This document shows positions 22,867 to 34,823 of a DNA stretch of 64,000 nt, in pieces. Every line of letters starts with the position of its first letter. The first letter of the stretch is position 1. The DNA comes from Polyodon spathula (taxonomy: Eukaryota > Chordata > Actinopteri > Acipenseriformes > Polyodontidae), in assembly GCF_017654505.1 (NCBI RefSeq), contig NC_054559.1:13209147-13273146 (forward strand), in the 5' to 3' direction. The position numbers and the translations under genes are program-made. A model generated the notes under the pieces. The model was given only the letters and a program-made list of their open reading frames with translations. It was not told the origin of the DNA and ran no database searches.

Positions 22867-25097
22867 ATGAAAATGTTACAGCTCTGACACACGACTGACA
22901 GTGGCTGTAATAAATAAATAAATAAATAAAACAGTTTGAGGATTTAAAGTTAAAACATTTCTACTCTCCTTAAATTTATTGATGTATATCCCTTCGTGAG
23001 ACTATCTGAAAACCGAGTTATGCAGCTTTCTTATATTCTGAATGCAGGTCCCATTTGCATTATATCTGAATCAGTTCTGTGATGGACAGCCCATTGACAC
23101 TAAAGTGTGTGCTTCATACAATACTCTGAAGCAACCCTTTATCTGTTTTTTTTAAGACCCAGTATATGATGCAAATCCTCAAAAAGTGAAGCTAATTTCA
23201 GTTATGTGAGCCCAAGATTGAGATCCTACTTTTTTTGTATTCTAGTTATTTTAACAAAATAAGAGGTTGATATCATAAGTGTAGCATATTTATTGAGATG
23301 ATGGCTTGTGATTGTTGATTCAGATCTGTGTAGTATAAAAGTGGAATTCATTCTACAGCCATTTTCTTTGTAGCGGTACAATAAATTTCCCTTTTTTCCC
23401 CCAAGCTTTTTCATGTTAAAAACCCTTATCTTGCACTTCACTATAATAGATTCAGCAAGTATGTTTTATTAAAAGTTCCTCACGCAAGTTTATGTGCCTT
23501 GCAGTGCATATGTGTCCATTATAATTAACATTTAAATACAATTTTTATGTTAATAGAAAATGTTAAAATCATAATTAGATTTTATTTTAAGTCATCGTTA
23601 TCACATTTAATTTGTCTTAACTAAATTCTAAAGTAATTTTAAAAAGTTGTATAACTCTGTTCTTGTCACGTTTTACTTTAAAAAAACATTAACATGAATT
23701 ACATTTATTTCAAGAGGGAATTAACTTCCTTTTTTTTTTTGCAAAAAAATGTTGGATACAGTATCTGAACTTTGCACACTTAGGAACATTTTTTTTAAAT
23801 AATTGTATTTAACTTGTGTTTTAGCCATCTGCGATTTGAATATGCTAATACACATTGACAGCGAGTTGTCATTTTCATGTAACTAGATACTAGAGACCAA
23901 GCTAAAGTTTGGCTGGATTGGACTTATTCTATTTGGCGTTGACAGTAGGGCTGCACATGATCTTGGATTCAGAGATCTGTACATTGAAGGTACAGTTTAT
24001 CTAAATGGGGTGGGTGTTTAGAGTTAAGTGTACAATTACATAGCACCACAATTCAAGAAAAACAAAAATGGAAACATCAGGCAGTAATTTTCAACAGCAG
24101 GCGTGCCTGAAAGGTTGTAGGTGTTCTGTTTTAGCTGTGGAAAGTCGCGAGTACCAAAGAGCACATACAATTCACACAGTATTGCAAGTAAATGCTAAAA
24201 CACACACATTTAAACAATGGGAAACTAATTAGCCAAAATGAATTTGTTTAATTAAAAAAAAAAAAAAAAAAATACATTACGTCAGGTAGGAATTAATTGA
24301 CATTCTGTGGGTGCATAAGAGTTTTTTTTTCAGAAGTAGCTTTTAGAGCTGCATTTTTTTCTCTGTGGCTTCAAGTTCTCTAATCTCTTTCACAGTTATT
24401 TACATATTCCATGGGTGTCTATGCTTTGATAGCACGGAAGGCACTGAAGCAAGCTCCCTTAAAACTATTAGTTATCAGTGCATATGCTTTATAGTCTCAA
24501 TCAGCTTAGCATGTTCTGTCTGTCTGTCTATCTATCAGGACATTTCACGCACCATTAATGTGACTGCAGATTGTTTACTGTTTGCCCGAGCTGTTTTATT
24601 AACAAATATGATCACAAGTTGGAACCTTGAGGCACCTCCAAACTCAGGTGTTGGCATCTCCACCTGATTGCTGACTCATCTCGTATTGGTTAATATTGAT
24701 TAGTCTTGTATTGATTTGTCTATAAATGTTAGCTGTAGGTATTAAATTCCATTGTTGAACTTGCAGAAATTCTGACTGTAATAGCAATCACATTATATAT
24801 GCATGAGGGTTGTGGATATGCATACTGCAGAGTCACCCAGCTTCAGATATTTCTATATGGAAGATGCAACCATGCTATAGTTCCCTATAGACACGCGACC
24901 CAAATTACTCTATCAGTACAAGAAAAAATCTCCCAAACACCAAATGGAAATTCTACCTTAAGATTGTCCCCTATCTAACGAAAATTCACAAACTTCTCTA
25001 AGTGTACACTTACCATATCTGATGAAAGTCAGAATTGTACTGACGGTATATGAGTCCAGGCTTAATAGAAACTATGTAAGAAACTGTCTCACCCCCA
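22867..25097. other. noncoding stretch, nothing recognised
   Basis: AT-rich with an A19 run at about 24254-24272. A 100-codon plus-strand open frame at 24365-24667 has no recognisable domain. Confidence 0.5.
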
Positions 25098-25118
25098 CCC
25101 CCCCCCCCCCCCCCCCCC
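25098..25118. repeat. C21 homopolymer
   Basis: Uninterrupted run of C within a longer ACCCC-rich stretch. Confidence 0.95.
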
Positions 25119-28100
25119 ACCACCAATGTTAAATTGTACAGGACATTCAGAGCGTTTCAGTAACAAAACACTTATCACGATGCATACACATGTCAACCCT
25201 CACTGAGCTTAAAGTATTTTGTATGTTCTGCTTCCCTGTATAGCCATCTGTTGCAGTGACAGTACAAAGTGTTGGAAACAAGAACAAACATATACATAAC
25301 AGCGAGATGTAAGGGATTGGGAGAAAAGCTGGTAACATATGTTTTCCATTACCAGTAAGCTGCAGATGATTGTTTCAAAGTGCAGGTACTGTCATTGCTG
25401 AGCATGTTTTGTTAAGAAATTCGTGGAGGGCAAAGCTCACTGCAGACGTCAGATGATAAAAAGAAATCGGCTATGGGATAGCTGTTGCGGTGACACAACA
25501 CTCCAGTGCCCTTGCATGCTAGCTGCCTGAATCTGAAGGTTATGAAATAGCGTTACCACTAAACTTGCAGTGCATCGAGTGTGCTTTGATACAGATTGTA
25601 CACAATGCTGGGGTAGCTGTGTAATGAAAACCAGTAATACACTTTCATTTAGATTCTTCTGTATAAGTGTACTGACGGTATATTAAAAATCCATCTCTGT
25701 CAACTGATTTTGACATATTTCATAATACATATTTACTGATCAATAGCATGTTTTAAAGCAAGTTTGTATTGTTTTTTTTATCACCAAACGTCCATCACCT
25801 TGCATAAAAATGTGTTGCTGGATTTGTGATCTACGATACAGATACCATACCATTACTTGTAGCCTTCAAGCAACAAGTACCAGACAATGCTTGCAGTTTG
25901 TACATTTTAAGTAACATTGTATTCTGCACACAGTACCAGGAGTTAATTGTATTTTACCTCTAAAGGTTTCCTTAAAGTTTTATCATTTTAAAATAAAATA
26001 AAATAAAATAAATAAATAAAAACTCCTGTAATGGTCAGTGTGATGTTTCCCTTGTGGCTCATGATTTTGCAGAACAAACTTGTAATCTCAAGCAATTGGG
26101 ATGATTTAGTTGTGAAATCGATAGGGTGTGATGTATCCGGAGTTCTCATTATTGTAATGTACCAACATCTCTTCAGAGCCCAGAGCAGGACGATTTGGTC
26201 GGGTGATTTATTGTACAATCTTGTAGGGTAAACTGTAACATCACTTGGAATACGAATCTGTACATTTATGGTTGTTGTTCCAGTCCTAGGTCATTAAGAC
26301 CTTCCAATGTGATCAATACTGGTGGTTTTTGATCACTACCGAATAAAGCAGTCAAACTGAATATTAATTGATGTGGGGAAATAAGACCAAGCCTGGTGAT
26401 GTGGTGAATTCATGTTCTTAATATATTTGTGGCATTCATTTGCATTTGGATCTGGTCCCATGTGTCTTGACTGAAGGTGTGTAATTTTATAAGGAGATTC
26501 TGGTTTGGTTTTGAATCCTATATGATAGCTAGGCATTTAAGCCTAAAATGCACATCCTTATGCTTCTTTTTATTGCACATTGCACCGCCAAAGACCATGC
26601 CATTTTCAAGGGGATGTTTCATAAGTCACATCTACACACAATAATATTGAAATCTGATTTGGCATGTCAAGTTGGGCTTCAAAATAAATTTCTAACTATA
26701 GATAATATCGAAGCATTTGTGGTAACCCATCCAGCAGATCAATGTAATGCAATAACATGTCTGGTTTCCCAGCAATAATGTTGGATTGGATTTCTGTATG
26801 CATTGATCCCAGATAGTTTTTATTGTGGACATGTTGGTCTGTTTGGCTCTTAATTTATGGGAATAAGATACGTTAAAAGACTACATTTTTAGGCTGAAGA
26901 AAGAACTTGTACTTTTGACCTTCTCGTCTGTAGGATCAATGCACCGTTTATGCATAGGTCTATGATCTGCCTTGAGGTGTCACATGACGTCAAATACAGA
27001 TCAATTTCATTTTAAATGCTGAATGCATGGGTATTTGTATCTTAAAATTACTGCGATTACTGCTCTGATGGCTAATCTGACGGTACAGGAACATCACACA
27101 GGTTAAAGTAAAATTGACAGATTGATTAACTGATGGGGATTCTTCATACTGGGCAGCCATTTGAGTGTGCAGCCTTGTTGCAAAGACCCAGTTATCATGC
27201 CAAGACTGAAAAATCCTGTGCTTCTTACGGGGCAGAATTTTCCTACTGTCTTTAACACACGTTGTGAGAACTTTGATGTCCATAATGCATTATGTTGAGG
27301 TATACATGAGAGAAGTAGATCCAGGTGTCCTCAAAAGACTGATTTTCCATTCTGGGGAATAGCAAATTCTGTTTTTTGTTATTACCAGTTCTGTTTTTTC
27401 CCCACATTTATTTAAAATCAATTTATTGATAATTAAACATGGTATTTGAACATAAATATGTTGATAGTTAAAATAAGTAAAGTAATAAATATTACCACTT
27501 TTACTTATTTTTTTTAACCAAGATTTTCAATCAGACTCTTATTGCTTATAAACAGTACTTGGCTTATTGATGGCAACAGTTAAGAAAACAAATGTGCAGC
27601 ACAGTTGTGAGAATCATACATCTTTCATTGACACTGTAGTTCAGTCTACAAATAAAGGTGTTTTAAAAGGGACCTGTTTAGCTTATTGCTGGTATTACAA
27701 TAACAATACAAAATATTACACAGTTTAGTAACAGTCCAGTAATGTCACGTGAGCGTAATCCTATTTACAGTACTCCAATTTACAATTACATTACAATAAC
27801 CAGGATAAAATATGAAACACTTTGATAAATAAGGCGTGTTGACTGACCTCGTTGCTCTACACAGGTTTAGTGCTGTCTATCACCTGATTGTAATTTAAAT
27901 AGCGCCCCTTTTAATGTAAACGCATAACTAATCCTCCTAATTGTTTCTTTGCTAATTCTGCCTTGTTATTTGCAAAATTTAACAAGAGGTTTGTCTCCAG
28001 ACAGAATGTCTTTATGAAACACAGTGTGTAGTGTAGCGACTACATCCTTTACACAGTAAAGTGATCAATTTCCAAGTTTAAGGAATGTATTAGAAAAACA

Positions 28101-28783
28101 GCTTTGAGCTAATTTCTTCATTGTCAGATAATATAATTTAATTAAGAAACGGTCATGGTTTAACATGGCTAATTATATCTTTATTAAATGCAGGTAGAGT
28201 GGAAAGAAATAAACAAAACAATAATTAAATACACAATTTAGCTTGTTTACTTCGGGAAAGCCTTGCTTTGAGCCAGTGCCTTTGATCTAAGTTTTTCAGC
28301 ATGGAAGCATGCACTGCTTTTGCCATCTTTTTTGCTTTCTTGTTCTCTACATAGATAATCTAGAGAACAAGAAATAATGAGAAAATGTTTTAGTCTTTTT
28401 CTGGAACATTGCATTTTTTTCTTCTTCATTGGTGCAGCCGCTATGTTGGGTTTCGGTTCAACAGAGACCGAGTAAAGTCACATGATAAATTAACTCAACT
28501 TCACTGGGTGTAGTGAAGAAAAAAAAAAAAAAAAAGCCTAATTCTGTTCCCAATGCTTTATTGTAGAATTGTGTGCTGTTTAATGACTCAACAGCACGTC
28601 ATTGAACAAAGTTTGGTTACCACCATAATTCTGAGCACCTGGCCCAATGCTGGTGTCAGTGTCTTCTTACAAAGTCAAGTCAGTCTGTATAATTTGCCAG
28701 AAGAACAGTTCTGTATTTATTTATTTTTATAAACATCTCTTTCTTTGACAAGAGATATGTGTTCAACAATTTGGTGTAGTAGT

Positions 28784-28785
<2 letters not shown>
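25119..28785. other. noncoding stretch; possible decayed element on minus strand
   Basis: Holds an AAATA repeat at 25988-26020 and an A18 run near 28518. Between about 26030 and 27290 several short minus-strand frames lie end to end with somewhat coding-like composition, which could be a very old retroelement, but I could not recognise a reverse transcriptase or transposase motif. The 15-mer GTACTGACGGTATAT occurs twice (near 25035 and 25668). Confidence 0.4.
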
Positions 28786-28858
<73 letters not shown>

Positions 28859-28859
28859 T
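28786..28859. repeat. (AAT)n microsatellite
   Basis: About 24 units with one interruption near 28816. Confidence 0.95.
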
Positions 28860-31020
28860 TTTTTCAGCTATGTCCCCTTGCGGATGGATTATCAAGACAT
28901 TAGAGATGCTGTCTGCAATGCAAAGTCAAAATACATGTTTTGTTTGCTTTGATCCTAGTAGCACTGGCATTGACCATATTGGCCTACAACAGATTCCCAA
29001 AAGTTTTTTTTTTTGTTTTTTTTTAAATTCCAAATTAATATTAGCATTATTATTTTCAGAAGGGAAAAACCCACCCAATAAAGTTACAACACCCCCCCCC
29101 CCCCGCCAAAAAAAAAAAAAAACAACAACATGTGTTAGTTGTGTTAAGTTGTCTTATTTGTTTTATAATTTTTCTAAGTTTTGTTTCCTTCATAATGATT
29201 GAAAAAATAAATCTGCCCCAGTGTCCTTACAGAACATATCCACTTTGAAAGCGCAATACTTCTGAGTCAATCCCAAATAATTTACTTAATTTGGTAAGAT
29301 GTATGGTGGCCAACATTGAGGTATTGTTTGTTGCGTTTACAGATGGTTGTTGTGTTATTCCTAATGGTAGTGGTGTGGCTGCCTGATAGTTGTGACAATG
29401 CAGTAATGACTGCGTAGCCTTTTAGCTAAATCCAATTAAAACTACAGATTAAGTATCTCTTTCAACAGCTCAGTCTAGTTTCTCTGCCAACATTAATAGG
29501 ATGGAATCATTATCTGTTTAATGCTGCATTTTAAATTATCTGTCAGTGTTCTCTCCCCACCAGAACTCTGTATATTGTAAACAGATAGTGGATAATCTTG
29601 AAGCATAACTACCTGATGGGGTGGCATCTAAACCTGTTTATGACTGTATTCTTAAAAGTCACAACCTCAGCATATATATATTTTTAGCTTAGCACAGTGT
29701 GCCACTCTGAGGCTGGATGTTGTAATTGCAGTTTATTTTCATATTATTTTGTATTTTGTCACACCATTAAAGAATATTGTAAATGTAGCCAATATATTAA
29801 GTAAACATCAGTTCTCAATGGTCTGCACCTTCTTGATCACAATGTCCTGATTTCCTTTCTCCTCTACTTTAAATATTTACACCAGCACGAGAAAGAAATA
29901 ATGATCAATTTCCTTGCCAGACAAATGCATGTTTACCACTTTTATCTAATAGTGTATTAAATACCCACCTTGAAAGATAATGTGGCAATTAGCGAGGTGT
30001 TATATTGCAGTTAACAGGATGTTTACCCTGTATGAACTGGGAGTTGAATATTGAATTAGCTGGAGCAGTAAAACAAGTGCATGTATAGAACTTAAACAAA
30101 ATATGTTTATTTCTTTAAAAACACAGTTTGCCTGGATCCAACCCTGTCCTTGGGGACAATATATTCCACACTGTTGACCATTCATGCACAGACATTGCCA
30201 ATCAAACAAGGGGAAGAACTGATTACTTCATCCTTTTCCATTAAACCTGCCTTTTGGAGTAAAATCAGAACAGACATTGATCCCTTTTATTAATAAATCC
30301 TCCAGTGATTTTATATTCTCTTTGTATCAAGTTCAGTTGGAGTTGTGGAGTTGGAGTTCAGTTGGGTGTGACTGCCACAAGCAGCAGGCTTTTTACCAGC
30401 CAGTAACATTTTACAGCTTAAATCTGCTATTCTTAGATATATAAAATAAACTGAAAAATATCATTATTTCTGTATATGAACTGGAATACTTGAGGAAAAG
30501 CATTTCAGCTAAAATCCTGCAAAACTATTAAGATGTTTTCTTGTTTGTAAATAACTGGTAATAGTAAAAAACACTGGGTAACAAATCTGGTACTGGAATC
30601 CCATTAAAAAAAAATACCATTAATTGTATTTACCAATTCAACACTTTTAATCTGAAGAGTATTGTCAGGAGAAATTCATTTGTAAGTATGTTGTCTAACA
30701 CATATCTGTTATACAGTACATTATGACTGTGTTGAAAAATAAGCTGTAGACTGAAATGTAATGCGGCATACTCATAGCAGAACTTAACACAGTGATAGTT
30801 GGACCATGTACTGTAGTAGTAGACCTGGAGGAGTATAATAAACCTTCCTCATCTTAAAAAAAACAGCAACAAAGTGGTCTCCCTACAGAAATTGCAATTA
30901 CCATTGGCTAAGAGCAAAGATACATTAGAAGCTTTTTTTAGCTTTGGAAAGCCATCGGAATTGAACATATTATTTGCAGACTGCCAAGTCATAATGGGTC
31001 AAAACACTGGTATAAGGACT
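28860..31020. other. noncoding stretch, nothing recognised
   Basis: C-run and A-run at about 29092-29120 and T-rich runs near 29005-29024. No gene, RNA or mobile element recognised. Confidence 0.5.
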
Positions 31021-31023
31021 TGC

Positions 31024-31108
31024 AACAGAGAATAACAATGACGTTGATAAAGAGAAAATCAAGCTGAAGAAAATGAGTTGCTAAGAGATGAAACAGTATT
31101 TAGAAAAT
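31024..31108 (+). repeat. short dispersed repeat Y, copy 1
   Basis: Shares GATAAAGAGAAAATCAAGCT and flanking AATGACxGTGA / AAAATGAGTT / ATTTAGAA blocks with 34088-34160. About 75 bases, high identity, direct orientation. Class unknown. Confidence 0.7.
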
Positions 31109-31219
31109 AATGTTATAGTGTCTGTTGTTTTGGGCAAATATATTGTTCAAGAGATCACAACACACGCTTATGAAGATACAAACATCTGTTTAAACTTGAT
31201 GGAGCCTAAGCTCTTGAAC

Positions 31220-31655
31220 TGGCATAAAAGGCAGTTTTGCTTTATATAATTTAGCAGGGATGGGGTTAAAAATCCTCCCTGCCAAACATGTGCAAACATG
31301 TATTTGTTAATTATTTTCAGCTGGCAATTTATATTGTAAATTAAAGCCAGCTGACGATTATAAAAAGGGAGCAGTCAGTCTGCTCAAGACTGCTGAGTAG
31401 AAAGACATGGGAAGTGGTAAACTGTGTCCGAGCAGTCATTTTTGTACATACTGTGTTATGTTAATTGTTGTAAAACGTGTGTTCGTTTTTACGGGTAAAC
31501 TGGGTATTGGTGCCGTGCTAGGAAGGCCGTTCCAGTGTGTTTTAGTTAGTGCTCGAACAGAGCTAGGTTTTTGTTTGTTTATTTTGTTTTTGAAAAATAA
31601 AAGTGCGTGACAGCGCTGAACTTTCATTTCCTGTGTCAAGTCAGGGGCAAAAAAC
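31220..31655 (+). mobile_element. LTR-like copy C
   Basis: The left part (31254-31291, GCAGGGATGGGGTTAAAA then TCCCTGCCAAACATGTG) matches the solo LTR at 62.9 kb, including its small inverted GGCAGGGA/TCCCTGCC hairpin. The right part matches LTR-like copy A, including the shared block at 31541-31568. A TATA box (TATAAAAA, 31359-31366) and AATAAA (31596-31601) are spaced as in an LTR. It therefore links the 1.4-kb copies and the 62.9-kb copy into one superfamily. No gag/pol beside it. Termini are degenerate (left near ACTGGCA, right near CTGTGTCA) and no target duplication was found. I infer an old solo LTR. Confidence 0.65.
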
Positions 31656-31911
31656 CTTTCAAAGTGTGTTGGCAAGTGAAGGAGGTGTATATCATTCACA
31701 GTATGTACATTTGATCACGATCAGTGGTATTGCGTTTACACTGCCATTTGATCAGGATCGACTTTCACGCAGACTGAGGGCTTCGCATGTGCACTTAGAG
31801 CGTAAGTCCTTGCTTCATGTTATTACGTTCTACGTCATCCCGCTGAAGGATGCAACAAGGAAGAGGAAGTACTGCAGTTTCTCCGAAGAAGGCAAAAAAT
31901 ACATTTTTAAG

Positions 31912-31915
<4 letters not shown>

Positions 31916-31942
<27 letters not shown>
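31916..31942. repeat. A27 homopolymer
   Basis: Long A run within the MITE-like element; possibly the tail of a small nested retro-insertion. Confidence 0.9.
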
Positions 31943-32153
31943 CACGGAAGATGTATTCGCTTACCTGCTCCTCTTATGCACTGGAGAGAATGTTTCAGTC
32001 TGGCGTCTGCCTTCAAAACAAAGGACGTCACTGCGCCGCAGTGCATGGTAGATCTTGAGACGTTTACACTGGCAGGATCAAATGCTACCAATGCATTTGA
32101 TCCTTGTCTGTACCATCTCCCTGACAGGTACATTTGATCTGATTGCCAAGCAG

Positions 32154-32224
32154 TTACACTGCCATTTCTGAGCTGGATCAAATGCCACTGATGCATTTAA
32201 TCCAGATCAGAAATGGCAGTGTAA
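32154..32224. repeat. 71-nt inverted repeat at the right end of the element
   Basis: A 17-base arm (TTACACTGCCATTTCTG, 32154-32170) pairs perfectly with 32208-32224. The inner GGATCAAATGC and GCATTTAATCC also pair with one mismatch, leaving a loop of about 6 bases. Confidence 0.9.
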
Positions 32225-32228
32225 ACGC

Positions 32229-32834
32229 GGATATTAACACTAAGATTACTTCTGCATACTGAAAAGGGAGGAATAAGGCAACGGTTTATAAAATAAAATG
32301 ATATTCAATTTTCACAACCTGTACAGTTTGATCAGCTGATACACCACCAGGCACCGTTGTGCATTGGGATATTTGTGAGTGCAATTTGCTACTTGTCCAG
32401 CAGGTGGAATTTGTGTACATACTTGGCCCCGTTCAAATAGAGTCCTCCAGATGTGAAAAGAACATGCAGCAGCCCGCTTCACCACCTGGTCTCCCCTCTT
32501 TATGATCACATTTTAGTAAGGATTAGAAGTGGCATTTGACTGGCTAAAGTCGAGACTGTCTTTAATCCAGCCCCATGTCTCCCAGCTGGAGTCACTGTAA
32601 AGCAAATGGGAATTGCCGACATGACAATTGTATAAGTCTGTGGAAAAAGTCATCATATATTTCACACGCAGCGTTAGCTCTTCATGTATTTTTCTATGAT
32701 ATGTAACATCAAGTAAAAGTGCATTATTATAAGCAGAAAATAGCTTAACCGTTATTAGTTTTACCATGCTGTTGGTCAATTTCAGACAGCCTAGCCAGAA
32801 AATAAAATAAAAAAAATTGACTATCTATTTTACA

Positions 32835-32835
<1 letters not shown>
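32229..32835. other. noncoding stretch right of the MITE-like element
   Basis: Two adjacent minus-strand open frames (65 and 88 codons) cover most of it. They have no domain I recognise. They could be remains of the element that mobilised the neighbouring MITE, but nothing supports that directly. Confidence 0.35.
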
Positions 32836-32890
<55 letters not shown>

Positions 32891-32891
32891 T
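32836..32891. repeat. (AAT)18 microsatellite
   Basis: Pure AAT tract. Confidence 0.95.
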
Positions 32892-34005
32892 AAATTGTAA
32901 TGTAAAAAATCGAATTTAAACGGTAAGCTTAAATGATAATTGTAGGTGTTTGTTTTTATTGCACATCCCTAGAAATAGGTATTTTATTTCAAACCAAAAT
33001 GTTCAATGTAAGCCTTTAAGATTTTAAACAGGCAGTGACATCACTTTGCTTAACATCTAATGGTTCGATTTTTGAGTTGCTTAGCAAAACTAGGTTAACC
33101 ATTGCAAAGCACATAATTATCAGCATTTTATTTGTCCAGTCATATCCATGTGATAAATTAGATGCATTAAAAACTAAAATCAAACAATCATATGCATTGA
33201 TTGGATTTGCTTTGCACTAAAAGCAGGTTTTAGCATACTAAATACTAAAAGAAACCTAATAATTCAATGATAAACATTTTGGCAAGTCTTTCTTAATGTC
33301 TGCAAAGACTTCCAGCAGAAATGCATAACAATTAATTCTAGTTTCAATTAGTATTTCTAAAGTTAGCACCATTGAGTGTGTCATAGTTATGGTTAATAAG
33401 TCAAGCCATATGGATTTATACCAACAACAAAAAAAAATGCATTCCTTACCTGAATGCATTCCTTTTGCACTGTTTAAAAAGCTATGTATGTACAGTATTT
33501 CATTTTATGTATAAATGTTTTAAAAAAATTAAATAAAAATGAACCACTGTTTTTGAGAAAACTCGGGTCACCCCACATTAGGATTTTCCATGTTTTCACA
33601 TTATGACTGCACATAATTTAACCGTGTCATAATTCATAGCATTATTCCTTAGCCATCAACCACAGATTGCCATCTGCAGATAATATGCACCTACAAAACC
33701 CCATTATTGCATCATTACGATTGAGACTCACATGGAGTAGATAATCATTGCTTTATATACCACCTTCTTATTTAAGACATTTACAAGCCATGGAGATGAG
33801 AATGATCTTTTAAAATAAGGATCGTCAGTTTTTTTGACTGTCATTGTTTTCCAACACTAGAAAATTCTGATCTACCTTTCTGTGAAATAGAAATTCATTA
33901 GAATACAGAGGGACAAGGCTGCTAAATTTACAATACAATAAATAATGTATACATTAAAGCATATATGGAATATGTGCATTGTTTTGTCTGACCAGTACAA
34001 GCCAA

Positions 34006-34006
<1 letters not shown>
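32892..34006. other. noncoding stretch, nothing recognised
   Basis: Ordinary AT-rich DNA with no supported feature. Confidence 0.5.
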
Positions 34007-34036
<30 letters not shown>

Positions 34037-34077
34037 AAGAAGAAGAAGAAGAAGAAGAAGAAGAAGAAGAAGAAGAA
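34007..34077. repeat. (AAG)24 microsatellite
   Basis: Pure AAG/GAA tract; polypurine, triplex-prone. The arginine-rich and leucine-rich open frames across it are artefacts. Confidence 0.95.
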
Positions 34078-34087
34078 TTGCAATTGC

Positions 34088-34160
34088 AAGAGAGAATGAC
34101 AGTGAAGCTGATAAAGAGAAAATCAAGCTGAACAAAAATGAGTTCTTAATATTTAGAAGA
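34088..34160 (+). repeat. short dispersed repeat Y, copy 2
   Basis: Second copy of the unit at 31024-31108, same orientation, directly after the AAG tract. Confidence 0.7.
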
Positions 34161-34746
34161 TGAGGTTTAGGATGAGCTGGAAGCTGATTTCAGAGTTTAC
34201 CAATTAAGGTTAAGTACAAATTGTACTGCGTAGAATAGATAATACATAAAACAAAAGGGTTTTAAACAAGACGTACTTGCCATCTAAAATAGCAATTTCC
34301 ACAGTTGATGAAATGAACAGGTATAGATTTCCCATAGACAATAAAACAACCCAGCCAAGAATTTAGCATCCTCCAGTCGTTACCAGTGTGTCAATTGTAG
34401 TGTTGGGAACGAAATTGGAAAGCAATTTTGAATACTTTTGATATTTTGTCAAGCTGCCAACCTGATGGTCATGTTTGACTTTTTGAAGTTTAAAAGACGT
34501 GTCTTTGGCCATTTAATGAAGGTCGTTTGTGACCATTGACACACCCATTTAAGAAAACAGTCCAAAAAAACAGGTATTTTTCTGTGTACACCTCCAGGAT
34601 TCTGAGAGGCCTCAAAGCTCAATGTCATTCACACATTTGTAGCTGGACTAATAAGAACCCCCTATTGAGATTGCAGCAGACAGGCATTTGTGGAAAAATC
34701 TTGGGGAAGCCTTCATCCAGCAGTGGATTGAAAAAGGCTGAAGATT
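34161..34746. other. noncoding stretch, nothing recognised
   Basis: No supported feature. Confidence 0.5.
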
Positions 34747-34756
34747 GATATATATA

Positions 34757-34820
<64 letters not shown>
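34747..34820. repeat. (TA)n microsatellite
   Basis: TA tract with one interruption near 34758. Several short open frames here are artefacts. Confidence 0.95.

Positions 34821-34823
<3 letters not shown>

Larger units (their letters stand above)
31732..32228. mobile_element. MITE-like element, 497 bp, with 18-bp perfect TIRs
   Basis: GCGTTTACACTGCCATTT at 31732-31749 is the exact reverse complement of 32211-32228. Inside, CATTTGATC or a close variant occurs six more times on either strand (near 31747, 32076, 32093, 32131, 32171, 32190), and once just outside (31709). Two of these pairs form hairpins. An A27 run sits at 31916-31942. The region is richer in CpG than its surroundings. The short open frames have no recognised domain. 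No clean target duplication is visible (left flank GTGGTATT, right flank GGATATTA), so the superfamily is uncertain. Alternative: a remnant of a larger transposon. Confidence 0.7.

Noticed and set aside
25988..27290. Series of minus-strand short frames, suspected LINE or transposase
   Set aside because: No reverse transcriptase, endonuclease or transposase motif could be read; only composition suggests it.
33872..34163. Leucine-rich and arginine-rich open frames
   Set aside because: Both arise from the AAG microsatellite.
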